Below the pieces are notes generated by a model. The model was not told where the DNA came from. It ran no database searches and was given only the letters and a program-made list of their open reading frames with translations. The translations under genes and the position numbers were made by a program. Below, piece after piece: positions 53,139-62,255 of a stretch of DNA of 64,000 nucleotides; the stretch's first letter is position 1; every line of letters starts with the position of its first letter. This DNA comes from Streptomyces changanensis. Lineage in GTDB: Bacteria; Actinomycetota; Actinomycetes; Streptomycetales; Streptomycetaceae. The stretch spans positions 3,534,001-3,598,000 of the forward strand of contig NZ_CP102332.1 of NCBI RefSeq assembly GCF_024600715.1, given 5' to 3'.

Positions 53139-53930
53139 GTGAGCATGAGTGAGAACGTCCGGCTGGCCGCCGGAGACGTCGAGTTGACCATCACGCCCGC
53201 CAACGGCTGCCGGTTGGGCAGCCTGCGCGTGGCCGGCGCGGAACTGCTGCGGCAGGGCGAGCGGTACGGCTGCTTCCCGATGGTGCCCTGGTGCGGGCGC
53301 ACCGACCGGGGCGCCTTCCTCAACGGCGCGACCCGGCACCGACTGCCGCTCAACGCGCCCCCGCACGCCATCCACGGCACCGGCCGCGACACCGCGTGGC
53401 GCACGGCCCGCGCGGACGCGACGGAGGCGGTCTTCACGTACGACCTGGCCGACCCGTGGCCGTACACCGGCCGGGTCACGCAGACCGTCGAGCTGACCGA
53501 CTCCTCGCTCACGCTGCGGCTGGGCGTCGAGACGTACGACGACTCGTTCCCCGCGCAGGCCGGCTGGCACCCGTGGTTCAACCGGACCGTCGACGGCAGC
53601 GAGGTGGCCCTCGACTTCGCCCCCGCCTGGCAGGAGGAGCGCGGCGACGACCACCTCCCCACCGGCCGGCGCGTCGAGCCCCGGCCCGGCCCCTGGGACG
53701 ACTGCTTCGGCATGCCCGACGGCGTCAGCGCCACGCTGACCTGGCCCGGGGTGCTGGAGCTCGAGGTGGCGAGCCGCTCCCCGTGGGTCGTCGTCTACGA
53801 CGAGCAGGAGGCCGCCGTCTGCGTCGAGCCGCAGTCGGGTCCGCCGAACGGGCTGAACACCCACCCGCGGCTCGTCACCCCCATCGACCCGCTGGAGGTC
53901 GCCACCACGTGGACCTGGCGCCGCCTCTGA
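53139..53930 (+). CDS. Aldose 1-epimerase family protein
   Basis: This 263-residue galactose mutarotase-like beta-sandwich has GCFPMVPWCGR near the substrate site, PPHAIHGTGRDTAW with the conserved His, AGWHPWFNR and VCVEPQSGPPNGLN. It probably interconverts anomers of a sugar or sugar-phosphate. The start is a leaderless GTG at 53139 or the ATG 6 nt on. It lies between the CoxG-like gene and pyrE, without an operon partner. Confidence 0.87.
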   Translation: MSMSENVRLAAGDVELTITPANGCRLGSLRVAGAELLRQGERYGCFPMVPWCGRTDRGAFLNGATRHRLPLNAPPHAIHGTGRDTAWRTARADATEAVFTYDLADPWPYTGRVTQTVELTDSSLTLRLGVETYDDSFPAQAGWHPWFNRTVDGSEVALDFAPAWQEERGDDHLPTGRRVEPRPGPWDDCFGMPDGVSATLTWPGVLELEVASRSPWVVVYDEQEAAVCVEPQSGPPNGLNTHPRLVTPIDPLEVATTWTWRRL

Positions 53931-53959
53931 CGCGCGGGCCGCGCCACCTCCGGCTCGGG

Positions 53960-54003
53960 CCGCCGCCGCTGCCTCCGCCGCCGCCGCCTCCGCCGCCTCC
54001 GCC
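53960..54003. repeat. CCGCCT/CCGCCG simple repeat
   Basis: A trinucleotide-type CCG/CCT repeat lies in the spacer upstream of pyrE. No gene is supported here. Confidence 0.8.
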
Positions 54004-54156
54004 TCGCCACGGGGCGGGACCGGCCGGTGCGGGAGGCGAGCGGTCGGCGCGGTGGGGTGGGACCGGCCGCCCCGAACGGGACCGGCCGGTGCGGGACAGG
54101 ACCGGCCGGTACGGGGGTGCGAGCGGCCGGTCGTGCCCGGTGCGGACGGTGCCGCT

Positions 54157-54162
54157 TAAGCT
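54157..54162 (+). promoter_or_regulatory. -10 box of a leaderless pyrE transcript
   Basis: TAAGCT lies 7 nt before the ATG at 54170; no ribosome binding site is present. Confidence 0.6.
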
Positions 54163-54169
54163 CGTGGGC

Positions 54170-54718
54170 ATGACTGACGTACGAGCCGATCTGCTCCGGC
54201 AGATCAAGGACAAGGCCGTGGTGCACGGCAAGGTGACCCTCTCCTCGGGTCTGGAGGCCGACTACTACGTCGACCTCCGCCGGATCACGCTGGACGGCGC
54301 CGCCGCGCCGCTCGTGGGTCAGGTCATGCTCGATCTGACCGCCGACCTCGACTTCGACGCGGTGGGCGGCCTGACCCTCGGCGCCGACCCCGTCGCCACG
54401 TCGATGCTGCACGCCGCCGCCGCCCGCGGCCGCGCCCTGGACGCGTTCGTCGTCCGCAAGGCCGCCAAGGCGCACGGCATGCAGCGCCGCGTCGAGGGCC
54501 CGGACATCAAGGGCCGCCGCGTCCTGGTGGTGGAGGACACCTCCACCACCGGCGGCTCCCCGCTGACCGCCGTCGAGGCGGTCCGCGAGGCGGGTGCCGA
54601 GGTCGTCGCCGTCGCGACGATCGTGGACCGGGCGACCGGCGCCGGCGAGAAGATCAGCGGGACCGCCGGGGTGCCCTACCGGTACGCCTTCGCCCTGGAC
54701 GAGCTGGGCCTCGGCTGA
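54170..54718 (+). CDS. pyrE: Orotate phosphoribosyltransferase
   Basis: This 182-residue enzyme of pyrimidine synthesis joins orotate to PRPP to form OMP. It has KVTLSSGLEADYYVDLRRI and the PRPP loop RRVLVVEDTSTTGGSPL. The length matches family members. It stands alone with its own -10 box and an exceptionally stable terminator, so it is monocistronic and probably leaderless. Confidence 0.95.
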   Translation: MTDVRADLLRQIKDKAVVHGKVTLSSGLEADYYVDLRRITLDGAAAPLVGQVMLDLTADLDFDAVGGLTLGADPVATSMLHAAAARGRALDAFVVRKAAKAHGMQRRVEGPDIKGRRVLVVEDTSTTGGSPLTAVEAVREAGAEVVAVATIVDRATGAGEKISGTAGVPYRYAFALDELGLG

Positions 54719-54746
54719 CTCCCGGCCGCTCGACCTGCGGCTTCCT

Positions 54747-54785
54747 CGACGCGTGCGCCGTTCCCCCGGAACGGCGCACGCGTCG
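54747..54785 (+). terminator. Terminator hairpin of pyrE
   Basis: CGACGCGTGCGCCGTT and AACGGCGCACGCGTCG form a perfect 16-bp stem with a 7-nt loop. Confidence 0.85.
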
Positions 54786-54912
54786 TGCGTCACGGCGGCG
54801 TCCGGGGGGTGGAGCCCGCGGGGCCGTCTGGGAAGATGGGTGCGACGATGACGTCGCCCCCAGGTCAGGGATCAGCAACGCTACGCAACCGCAGATCACA
54901 AGGAGCGGACAG

Positions 54913-55935
54913 ATGCCCATCGCAACCCCCGAGGTCTACAACGAGATGCTCGACCGGGCGAAGGCAGGCAAGTTCGCCTACCCGGCCATCAACGTGACGT
55001 CGTCGCAGACCCTGCACGCCGCCCTGCGCGGCTTCGCCGAGGCCGAGAGCGACGGCATCATCCAGATCTCGACCGGTGGCGCGGAGTTCCTGGGCGGCCA
55101 GCACAACAAGGACATGGTGACCGGCGCCGTCGCGCTCGCCGAGTTCGCCCACATCGTCGCCGCGAAGTACGACGTCACCATCGCCCTCCACACCGACCAC
55201 TGCCCGAAGGACAAGCTCGACGGCTACGTCCGCCCGCTGATCGCGGTCTCCGCCGAGCGCGTCGCCAAGGGCGAGAACCCGCTGTTCCAGTCCCACATGT
55301 GGGACGGCTCCGCGGAGACCCTCGCCGACAACCTGGCCATCGGCCGCGAACTCCTCGCGCAGGCCGCCGCCGCCCGGATCATCCTCGAGGTCGAGATCAC
55401 CCCGACCGGCGGCGAGGAGGACGGCGTCACCCACGAGATCAACGACGAGCTGTACACCACCGTCGACGACGCCGTCCGCACCGCCGAGGCCCTCGGCCTG
55501 GGCGAGCAGGGCCGGTACCTGCTGGCCGCCTCCTTCGGCAACGTCCACGGCGTGTACAAGCCGGGCAACGTCGTGCTCCGCCCCGAGCTGCTGAAGGACC
55601 TCCAGCAGGGCGTCGCCGAGCGCTTCGGCAAGGCCGACCCGTTCGACTTCGTCTTCCACGGCGGCTCCGGCTCGACCGCCGAGGAGATCGCCACCGCGCT
55701 GGAGAACGGCGTCGTGAAGATGAACCTCGACACCGACACCCAGTACGCCTTCACCCGTCCGGTCGCGGACCACATGTTCAAGAACTACGACGGCGTCCTG
55801 AAGGTCGACGGCGAGGTCGGCTCGAAGAAGACGTACGACCCGCGCACCTGGGGCAAGCTGGCCGAGGCGGGCATGGCCGCGCGCGTCGCCGAGGCCTGCC
55901 AGGCGCTCCGCTCGGCGGGCACCAGGCTGAAGTAG
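54913..55935 (+). CDS. fba: Class II fructose-bisphosphate aldolase
   Basis: This 340-residue zinc-dependent aldolase cleaves fructose-1,6-bisphosphate in glycolysis and gluconeogenesis. It carries the zinc His site ALHTDHCPKDK, the phosphate-binding region FHGGSGST and KMNLDTDTQYAF. AAGGAGCG before the ATG supports the start. It ends with a 16-bp hairpin, so it is monocistronic. Confidence 0.97.
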   Translation: MPIATPEVYNEMLDRAKAGKFAYPAINVTSSQTLHAALRGFAEAESDGIIQISTGGAEFLGGQHNKDMVTGAVALAEFAHIVAAKYDVTIALHTDHCPKDKLDGYVRPLIAVSAERVAKGENPLFQSHMWDGSAETLADNLAIGRELLAQAAAARIILEVEITPTGGEEDGVTHEINDELYTTVDDAVRTAEALGLGEQGRYLLAASFGNVHGVYKPGNVVLRPELLKDLQQGVAERFGKADPFDFVFHGGSGSTAEEIATALENGVVKMNLDTDTQYAFTRPVADHMFKNYDGVLKVDGEVGSKKTYDPRTWGKLAEAGMAARVAEACQALRSAGTRLK

Positions 55936-55955
55936 TCGCCGCCACGGCGACCGGC

Positions 55956-55991
55956 CGGGCCCGGCACCGCGAGCGCGCGGTGCCGGGCCCG
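55956..55991 (+). terminator. Terminator hairpin of fba
   Basis: CGGGCCCGGCACCGCG and CGCGGTGCCGGGCCCG form a 16-bp stem with a 4-nt loop. Confidence 0.85.
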
Positions 55992-56040
55992 TGCCCGTGG
56001 CCGGCCGCGCGGACGCGACGCCGCACCCGTGGGAGGCAGC

Positions 56041-56104
56041 GCCGCGCCGGCCGGGAGCGACGCCGCGCCGGTCCGGAGCGACGCCGCGCCGGCCGGGAGC
56101 GACA
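56041..56104. repeat. 21-bp tandem repeat, three units
   Basis: GCCGCGCCGGCCGGGAGCGAC and variants repeat at 56041, 56062 and 56083, just upstream of the aminotransferase gene. Confidence 0.8.
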
Positions 56105-56137
56105 CCGGAACGCCGGAAGCGCGCCGGAAGGGGAAGC

Positions 56138-57307
56138 ATGCCGCAGGACCGGGTGTACGACTTCGACACGGAGGTGCCGCTACGCGGCACCGGCTCGTTC
56201 CAGTGGGACGTGCTGCCGGACCTGTACGGGGTGCCGGACCTGGTCCCGTTCACCATCTCCGACATGGACTTCCGCTCACCGCCGGAAGTGCTCGACGCTG
56301 TCCGAGAACGCGTCGCGCAGGGGGTGTTCGGGTATGCCGACTGGCGGTACACGGCCTTCCCGGACGCCGTGCGCGAGTGGTACGGCCGGCGGTACGACCT
56401 GGAGCTCGACCCGGCGGCGCTCGTCTTCGGCCCGTCCGTGGTGAACGGCCTGGCGCAGCTGCTGCGGATGTGGACCCGGCCGGGTGACGGCGTCGTGGTG
56501 CACGTGCCGACGTACGACGGCTTCACCAAGACCCTCGCCGGGCTCGGACGGGAGGCGCGGGGCGTCCCGGTCGGCGACCGGGCGGCCCTGGAACGGGAGC
56601 TGGCGCGCCCCGACAGCCGGGTGCTGCTGCTGTGCTCGCCGCACAACCCGACGGGCCGGGTGTGGAGCCGGGCCGAACTGGAGCGGTTCGCGGTGCTCGC
56701 CGCCGCGCACGGGGTGGCCGTCGTCAGCGACGAGATCCACGGCGACCTCGCCCACGACGGCCACCCTCACGTGCCGTGGCCGGCCGTCGCGCCGGTCGGG
56801 GGTCGTTGGGCGTTGCTCACCTCGGGGTCGAAGGCGTTCAACTTCCCCGCGCTGAACGGGGCGTACGGCGTGCTCGGCGACCCGGCCGACCGGGCCGCGT
56901 TCGACCGCCGGCTGGAGTACGGCGAGGGCCTCACCGCGCCGTCCGTGCTCTCCCTCACCGCGCACACCGCCGCCTACCGGCACGGCGGGCCCTGGCTGGA
57001 CCAGCTGCGCGCGTACGTCGCGGGGAACCTGCGGCTGCTCGCCCACCGGCTGGAGGATGCCTTCCCCGGCCGCGCCCTGTACGCGCCGCCGCAGGCCGGG
57101 TACCTCGCCTGGGTCGACCTGCGGCCGCTCGGCGTGGACGACGGGTCGCTCGACGAGGAGCTGGTCCGGCGCGAACGGGTCGCCGTCCGGCGCGGCACGG
57201 TGTACGGCACGGCCGGATTCGTGCGGATCAACCTCGGCTGCCCGCGCGCCAAGGCCGAGCGGGGCGTCGACGCGCTGGTCCGCACCCTGACCCGTCTCGC
57301 GGAGTGA
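56138..57307 (+). CDS. MalY/PatB-type PLP-dependent lyase or aminotransferase
   Basis: This 389-residue fold type I PLP enzyme has the N-terminal pattern LVPFTISDMDFRSPPEVLDAVRERV, the SPHNPTGRVW segment and the catalytic Lys in TSGSKAFNFPAL. This group (MalY, PatB) includes cystathionine beta-lyases that release homocysteine, pyruvate and ammonia. GGAAGGGGAAG precedes the ATG. The upstream repeat would be in frame but is unlikely to be translated. The exact substrate is uncertain. Confidence 0.88.
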   Translation: MPQDRVYDFDTEVPLRGTGSFQWDVLPDLYGVPDLVPFTISDMDFRSPPEVLDAVRERVAQGVFGYADWRYTAFPDAVREWYGRRYDLELDPAALVFGPSVVNGLAQLLRMWTRPGDGVVVHVPTYDGFTKTLAGLGREARGVPVGDRAALERELARPDSRVLLLCSPHNPTGRVWSRAELERFAVLAAAHGVAVVSDEIHGDLAHDGHPHVPWPAVAPVGGRWALLTSGSKAFNFPALNGAYGVLGDPADRAAFDRRLEYGEGLTAPSVLSLTAHTAAYRHGGPWLDQLRAYVAGNLRLLAHRLEDAFPGRALYAPPQAGYLAWVDLRPLGVDDGSLDEELVRRERVAVRRGTVYGTAGFVRINLGCPRAKAERGVDALVRTLTRLAE

Positions 57308-57333
57308 CCCGGCCGCCGTAGGACACTGGGGCC

Positions 57334-57747
57334 ATGGCCATTCACGAGAACCTGCTGGGGGGACCGCCCCCCACCCACCTGCCCGACGAGCCCGGTCCGC
57401 GCGAGCTGCTGGAGGCCGGGACCGCGCCGGAGGAGGTCGCCGCGCAGTACCCGACGTCCTCGCTCGCCTGGGCGCGCCTCGCCGACGCCGCCTACGAGGG
57501 CGGCCGGGTCGTCGAGTCGTACGCGTACGCCCGCACCGGCTACCACCGGGGCCTGGACGCCCTGCGCCGCAACGGCTGGAAGGGCCACGGTCCCGTGCCG
57601 TGGGAGCACGAGCCGAACCGCGGCTTCCTGCGCGCCCTGCACGCCCTGGCGCGGGCCGCGCAGGCGATCGGCGAGAAGGAGGAGTACGAGCGCTGCGCGA
57701 CGTTCCTGCGCGACTCGTCGCCGCTCGCCGCGGACACGCTGGGCTGA
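57334..57747 (+). CDS. DUF3151 family protein
   Basis: This 137-residue cytosolic protein, MAIHENLLGGPPPTHLP, is followed by helical segments (SLAWARLADAAYEGGRVVESYAYARTGYHRGLDALRRNGW, RALHALARAAQAIGEKEEYERC) typical of DUF3151, a small TPR-like family conserved in actinobacteria near fba. No catalytic motif is seen. The ATG is 27 bp after the lyase stop, so the two may be cotranscribed. Confidence 0.85.
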   Translation: MAIHENLLGGPPPTHLPDEPGPRELLEAGTAPEEVAAQYPTSSLAWARLADAAYEGGRVVESYAYARTGYHRGLDALRRNGWKGHGPVPWEHEPNRGFLRALHALARAAQAIGEKEEYERCATFLRDSSPLAADTLG

Positions 57748-58097
57748 CGCCGCCCAGGGGGACCGGGGCCGCGCGCGACACCGCCTGAGGCCCGGTGGGT
57801 CCAGCCCCCGGTGCGGCGCTGGGCCCCGGCCCTGGCGGGCCCCGCTTTCGATGGGCCCCGGTCCCGGCGACACGCCGGAGGCGGGGCCCGTTTCCGTCCT
57901 CCGGCGGAACGGGATCCTCCGGGCCGGGCCCGGGCCGGGGGCACGGGCTCGCGGGGGGCGGTGGCGCGCCGGTGCCGCGGGACCGGGCGGCGAGGTGGGA
58001 CCGGACCGTGTGGTGACCGGCCGGTACGATCGCACAGACCATCGAATCAGGCGCCGGACCTCCCCCCACCCGGCCAGGACACGGGGAGAGCTCTGCC
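57748..58097. other. Intergenic region before the DUF3152 gene
   Basis: This is 350 bp of GC-rich sequence without a gene. Its last 75 bp are less GC-rich (TACGATCGCACAGACCATCGAATC) and contain a TACGAT -10-like box about 68 bp before the start of DUF3152. Confidence 0.4.
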
Positions 58098-58988
58098 GTG
58101 GGCAAGCGTGGAACCGCCGCGCCGCGAAAACGCGCGCGCCGCCCGAGCGGCCGCGGCCGTGGCAGGAGCCGCGGGCCGCTGAGCCGTATCGCACCGGTGA
58201 CCCTCGCCCTCGGGATCCTCTCCCTGGGCGCCGGCGCCGCCCTCGCCCACTGGCACGCCGACGAGCAGCCCGTCGCCGCCGTCGCCCCCGCCGCCCCGCA
58301 GGCCCCGCGGGCGGACCGGTCACCCGCCGCCCCGGCCCCGCCGGAGACCGACGCGCGGCCCGCCGCCCCGCCGGCCGCGCCGTCCCCCTCCCGCCCCGGC
58401 CGCGCCGCGCCGCCCCGTTCCGTACCGCTGACGGGCGCCGGGACCTTCACCACCGCGCGCGCCACCGGTGCCGAGGTCGGCACCGGCACCCTCCGCCGCT
58501 ACCGCGTGCAGGTCGAGGACGGCACGGGCATCCCCGCCGCCGACGCCGCGCACGAGATCGAACGGATCCTCGCCCACCCGCGCGGCTGGGCCGCCCACGG
58601 CCGAGGGAGGTTCCAACTGGTCACGGAGGACGCCGACTTCGTCATCCGGATCGCCACGCCGAAGACCGCCGACCGGCTCTGCCTCGCGCAGGGCCTCGAC
58701 ACCCGCGGCGAGTACAACTGCGAGACCACCGAGGGCGTCGTGGTCAACCTCAAACGGTGGCTGCTCGGCTCCCCGACCTTCACCGGCACCCCCGCCGAGT
58801 ACCGCCACCTGATCATCAACCACGAGATCGGCCACGAGATCGGGCTGCGCTCCCACATGACGTGCCCCGGCCCCGGCGAGCCCGCGCCCGTGATGATGCA
58901 GCAGATCAAGGGGCTGCGCGGTTGCGTCTCCAACGCCTGGCCCCATGACGAGGACGGCCGTTACATCACCGGTCCGATCGTGCCATGA
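58098..58988 (+). CDS. DUF3152 secreted zincin-like protease
   Basis: This 296-residue protein has a basic N-terminus and a membrane/signal helix (VTLALGILSLGAGAALAHW), a Pro/Ala-rich linker, and a C-terminal DUF3152 domain with HEIGHEIGLRSH, the HExxHxxGxxH pattern of metallopeptidases. It is probably an exported zinc-dependent peptidase; the substrate is unknown. The GTG follows GGGGAGAG at about 10 nt. The conserved Cys residues may form disulfides. Confidence 0.83.
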   Translation: MGKRGTAAPRKRARRPSGRGRGRSRGPLSRIAPVTLALGILSLGAGAALAHWHADEQPVAAVAPAAPQAPRADRSPAAPAPPETDARPAAPPAAPSPSRPGRAAPPRSVPLTGAGTFTTARATGAEVGTGTLRRYRVQVEDGTGIPAADAAHEIERILAHPRGWAAHGRGRFQLVTEDADFVIRIATPKTADRLCLAQGLDTRGEYNCETTEGVVVNLKRWLLGSPTFTGTPAEYRHLIINHEIGHEIGLRSHMTCPGPGEPAPVMMQQIKGLRGCVSNAWPHDEDGRYITGPIVP

Positions 58989-59100
58989 TGCGACCGGGAC
59001 CGCGTGCGCCGACTGCGCCCGGTCCCGAGGGGACCGGGGCTCCACCGCCGAACGGAAGGAGCAGACCGCTACCCGGTAGCACGCACCGACGGAGACAGCG

Positions 59101-59955
59101 ATGTCTACTTCGCCCACTACCCCCCCTGCGCACGAGACCGGTTCGGACATGCCGAACCTGGACTTCGCGGGCACCACTCCCTACGAGGACTACGTGCAGG
59201 CGGACGTCCTCACCCACCTGCAGCACCTGCGCTCCGACGACCCGGGAGAGATGGTCTTCCTGGTCACCACCCAGGTCATGGAGCTGTGGTTCACCGTCAT
59301 CGTCCACGAGTGGGAGACCGCGGGCCGCGCCCTGCGCGACGACCGGATCCCCGAGGCGCTGACCGCCCTGCGCCGCTCGACGCACGAGCTGGAGGCGCTG
59401 AACGCCTCCTGGAACCCGATCGCCCGCCTCACGCCCGCGCAGTTCAACGCGTACCGCAAGATGCTCGGCGAGGGCTCCGGCTTCCAGTCCGCGATGTACC
59501 GCCGCATGGAGTTCCTCCTCGGCGACAAGTCGGCGTCCATGCTCGTCCCGCACCGCGGCTCCCCGCGCGTCCACGCCGAGCTGGAGAAGGCCCTCGCCGA
59601 GCCCGGCCTGTACGACGAGGTGCTGCGGCTGCTGGCCCGCCGCGGCCTGCCCGTCCCCGCCGAGGTCCTGGAGCGCGACCTCACGCAGCGGTACGAGCCG
59701 TCGCCGGCGGTCGAGCAGGTCTGGGCGGGGCTGTACGCCGCCCCCCGCGACCACGCCGAGCTGGTCGAGCTCGGCGAGGCCCTCACCGACGTCGCCGAAC
59801 TGGTGTGGCGCTGGCGCAACGACCACCTCGTCGCCACCCGCCGGGCCATGGGCGCCAAGACCGGCACGGGCGGCTCCGCCGGGGTGGCCTGGCTGGAGAA
59901 GCGCGCCGGCAAGCACGTCTTCCCCGAGCTGTGGACGGCGCGCAGCCATGTCTGA
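59101..59955 (+). CDS. kynA: Tryptophan 2,3-dioxygenase
   Basis: This 284-residue heme enzyme opens the tryptophan indole ring to N-formylkynurenine. It has TTPYEDYVQADVLTHLQHL, the heme-side region TTQVMELWFTVIVHEW, NASWNPIARLTPAQFNAYR and GEGSGFQSAMYRRMEF. GGAG precedes the ATG. It overlaps the kynureninase gene by 8 bp, and a formamidase-like hydrolase follows, so this is a kynurenine operon. Typical length. Confidence 0.95.
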   Translation: MSTSPTTPPAHETGSDMPNLDFAGTTPYEDYVQADVLTHLQHLRSDDPGEMVFLVTTQVMELWFTVIVHEWETAGRALRDDRIPEALTALRRSTHELEALNASWNPIARLTPAQFNAYRKMLGEGSGFQSAMYRRMEFLLGDKSASMLVPHRGSPRVHAELEKALAEPGLYDEVLRLLARRGLPVPAEVLERDLTQRYEPSPAVEQVWAGLYAAPRDHAELVELGEALTDVAELVWRWRNDHLVATRRAMGAKTGTGGSAGVAWLEKRAGKHVFPELWTARSHV

Positions 59956-61165
59956 GACCCTCCTCCCCCCGCGGACCCTTCAGGCGCGGGCCGCGGAACT
60001 CGACGCCGCCGACCCGCTCGCCGACCGCCGCGACCTGTTCGCCCTGGACGACGGCGTCGTCTACCTCGACGGGAACTCGCTGGGCGCCCTGCCCCGCCAC
60101 GTCCCCGCGCGGATGGCGCACGTCATCGGCCACGAGTGGGGCGAGCTGCGCATCCGCTCCTGGGACGAGAGCGGCTGGTGGACCGCGCCCGAGCGGATCG
60201 GTGACCGCGTCGCCCCGCTCCTCGGCGCCGCCCCCGGCCAGGTCGTGGTCGGCGACTCGACCAGCGTCAACGTCTTCAAGGCGCTGGTCGGGGCGGTCCG
60301 GCTGGCCGGCGACGACGGCCGGGACGAGATCGTCGTCGACGCGACGACCTTCCCCACCGACGGGTACATCGCCGAGTCCGCCGCCCGCATGACCGGCCGC
60401 CGCCTGGTGCCGGTCGCCCCGGGCGACGTCGCCGGCGCGGTCGGCCCGCGCACCGCCGCCGTCCTCGTCAACCACGTCGACTACCGCACCGGCCGGCTCC
60501 ACGACCTGCCCGGCATCACCGCCGCCGCGCACGCCGCGGGCGCCGTCGCGGTGTGGGACCTGTGCCACAGCGCGGGCGCCCTCCCCGTCGACCTCGACGC
60601 GCACGGCGTGGACCTGGCCGTCGGCTGCACGTACAAGTACCTCAACGGCGGCCCCGGTTCGCCCGCTTACCTGTACGTCGCCCGACGCCACCAGGAGCGC
60701 TTCGACTCCCCGCTGCCCGGCTGGAACTCGCACGCCGACCCCTTCGCGATGACCCCCGGGTACGCGGCGGCGGACGGGGCGCGGCGCGGCCGGGTCGGCA
60801 CGCCCGACATCCTGTCGATGCTGGCCCTGGAGGCGTCCCTCGACGTGTGGGACGGGGTGCCGGTGCCGCAGGTGCGGGCGAAGAGCCTCGCCCTGACGGA
60901 CTTCTTCCTGGAGTGCGTCCGGGCGTACGTCCCCGAGGGGCGCCTCACCCGCCTCACCCCGGCCGCGCACGCCGAGCGCGGCAGCCAGGTCGCCCTCTCG
61001 TGCGACGACGCCCCCGCGGTGATGGAACAGCTGGTCGCCCGCGGTGTCGTGGGTGACCTGCGCCGCCCCGACGTGCTGCGTTTCGGCTTCACGCCGCTGT
61101 ACGTCGGGTTCGCCGACACCGAGCGCGCCGCCCGCGTGCTCGCGGAGGTGTGTGCCGGCCGGTAG
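59948..61165 (+). CDS. kynU: Kynureninase
   Basis: This 405-residue PLP enzyme cleaves kynurenine to anthranilate and alanine. It has GNSLGALPRHVPARM at the start and the catalytic Lys in VGCTYKYLNGGPGSPAYLYV, followed by PLPGWNSHADPF. The ATG lies inside the end of kynA, so translation is coupled. With no 3-monooxygenase next to it, the branch should give anthranilate rather than 3-hydroxyanthranilate. The length matches known kynureninases. Confidence 0.95.
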   Translation: MSETLLPPRTLQARAAELDAADPLADRRDLFALDDGVVYLDGNSLGALPRHVPARMAHVIGHEWGELRIRSWDESGWWTAPERIGDRVAPLLGAAPGQVVVGDSTSVNVFKALVGAVRLAGDDGRDEIVVDATTFPTDGYIAESAARMTGRRLVPVAPGDVAGAVGPRTAAVLVNHVDYRTGRLHDLPGITAAAHAAGAVAVWDLCHSAGALPVDLDAHGVDLAVGCTYKYLNGGPGSPAYLYVARRHQERFDSPLPGWNSHADPFAMTPGYAAADGARRGRVGTPDILSMLALEASLDVWDGVPVPQVRAKSLALTDFFLECVRAYVPEGRLTRLTPAAHAERGSQVALSCDDAPAVMEQLVARGVVGDLRRPDVLRFGFTPLYVGFADTERAARVLAEVCAGR

Positions 61166-61260
61166 CGCCGCCGTTCGGGCCGATCTGCGGGGGCCGTCAC
61201 GCCTGATACGGTCCCCGCAGGTCAGGCCAATTCGGCCCCGTCACCGAAAGGTTGAGCACC

Positions 61261-62160
61261 ATGCCCGACCCCGCCGCGCGCGACGCCGCCGAGGAGGCGT
61301 CGGCCCTGTCGCATCCGGCCGTCGACCCCGACTCCACCGCCCCGTACGGCCCGCACCCCGACCAGGTCGTGGACTTCCACGCGCCCCGGGGCCGGCACGA
61401 CCGGGTCCCCCTCGTCGTCGTCCTGCACGGCGGGGCGTGGCGGGCGCCGTACGACCGGCGGCACGTCTCGCCCTTCGCGGACTTCCTGGCCCGGCGCGGG
61501 TTCGCCGTCGCGAGCGTCGAGTACCGGCGGGGCGGCGGGCTCCCCGCACCGCGCGGGGCCGGGCCGGGCGGTACCGGGGGGCGGGGAACCGGGCCGGTCG
61601 CCGGGCGCTGGCCGGAGACGTTCGACGACGTGGCCGCGGCGCTCGACGCGCTGCCCGCGCTCGCCGCCGAGCACGTGCCGCGGGCCGACCCGCGCCGGAC
61701 GGTCGTCACCGGCCACTCGGCGGGCGGGCACCTCGCCCTGTGGGCCGCCGCCCGGCACGTCCTGCCCGCCGGCTCGCCCTGGCGGCTGCCCGGACCGCCC
61801 GAGCTGCGCGGCGTCGTCGCCCTCGCCCCCATCGCGCACTTCGCGCGGGCCGTGGAGCTCGACGTGTGCGGCGGCGCCGTCACCCAGCTGCTGGGCGGGG
61901 ACGCGCACGCCAAGGAGCGGACGGCCGCGGCGGACCCCGCGCTGCTGCTGCCCACGAGCATCGCCACGACCGTCGTACAGGGCCGCGAGGACACCGTCGT
62001 GCCGCTGTCCGTCGCCGAGGCGTACGCCGACGCGGCGGAGCGGGCCGGGGAGCCGGTCGGCCTCACCGTCCTGGACGACGTGGGCCACTTCCCGCTGATC
62101 GACCCGGCGGCGGACGCCTGCGCGGTCGTCGCGGAGGAGATCGCCCAACTGGCGTGGTGA
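61261..62160 (+). CDS. Alpha/beta hydrolase, probable kynurenine formamidase
   Basis: This 299-residue hydrolase has the oxyanion motif LVVVLHGGAWRAPYDRRH, a nucleophile elbow TGHSAGGHLALW, a catalytic Asp in VQGREDTVVPL and His in DDVGHFPLID. HGGxW with GHSAGG is the pattern of kynurenine formamidases, and the gene follows kynA and kynU, so hydrolysis of N-formylkynurenine is the likely job. The ATG at 61261 is preferred over an upstream TTG because it fits the AAAGG spacing. Confidence 0.82.
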   Translation: MPDPAARDAAEEASALSHPAVDPDSTAPYGPHPDQVVDFHAPRGRHDRVPLVVVLHGGAWRAPYDRRHVSPFADFLARRGFAVASVEYRRGGGLPAPRGAGPGGTGGRGTGPVAGRWPETFDDVAAALDALPALAAEHVPRADPRRTVVTGHSAGGHLALWAAARHVLPAGSPWRLPGPPELRGVVALAPIAHFARAVELDVCGGAVTQLLGGDAHAKERTAAADPALLLPTSIATTVVQGREDTVVPLSVAEAYADAAERAGEPVGLTVLDDVGHFPLIDPAADACAVVAEEIAQLAW

Positions 62161-62243
62161 CCGGGCCCGGTGGCACCGCACCCGAGGTGACGGCCGTGGG
62201 AGAGGGGCGGGGGTCGCGGACCGTGATCGTCCGCGATGGCTCC

Positions 62244-62249
62244 TAGCGT
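62244..62249 (+). promoter_or_regulatory. -10 box of a leaderless NmrA-like transcript
   Basis: TAGCGT lies 6 nt before the ATG at 62256; no ribosome binding site is visible. Confidence 0.55.
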
Positions 62250-62255
62250 GCCCGT

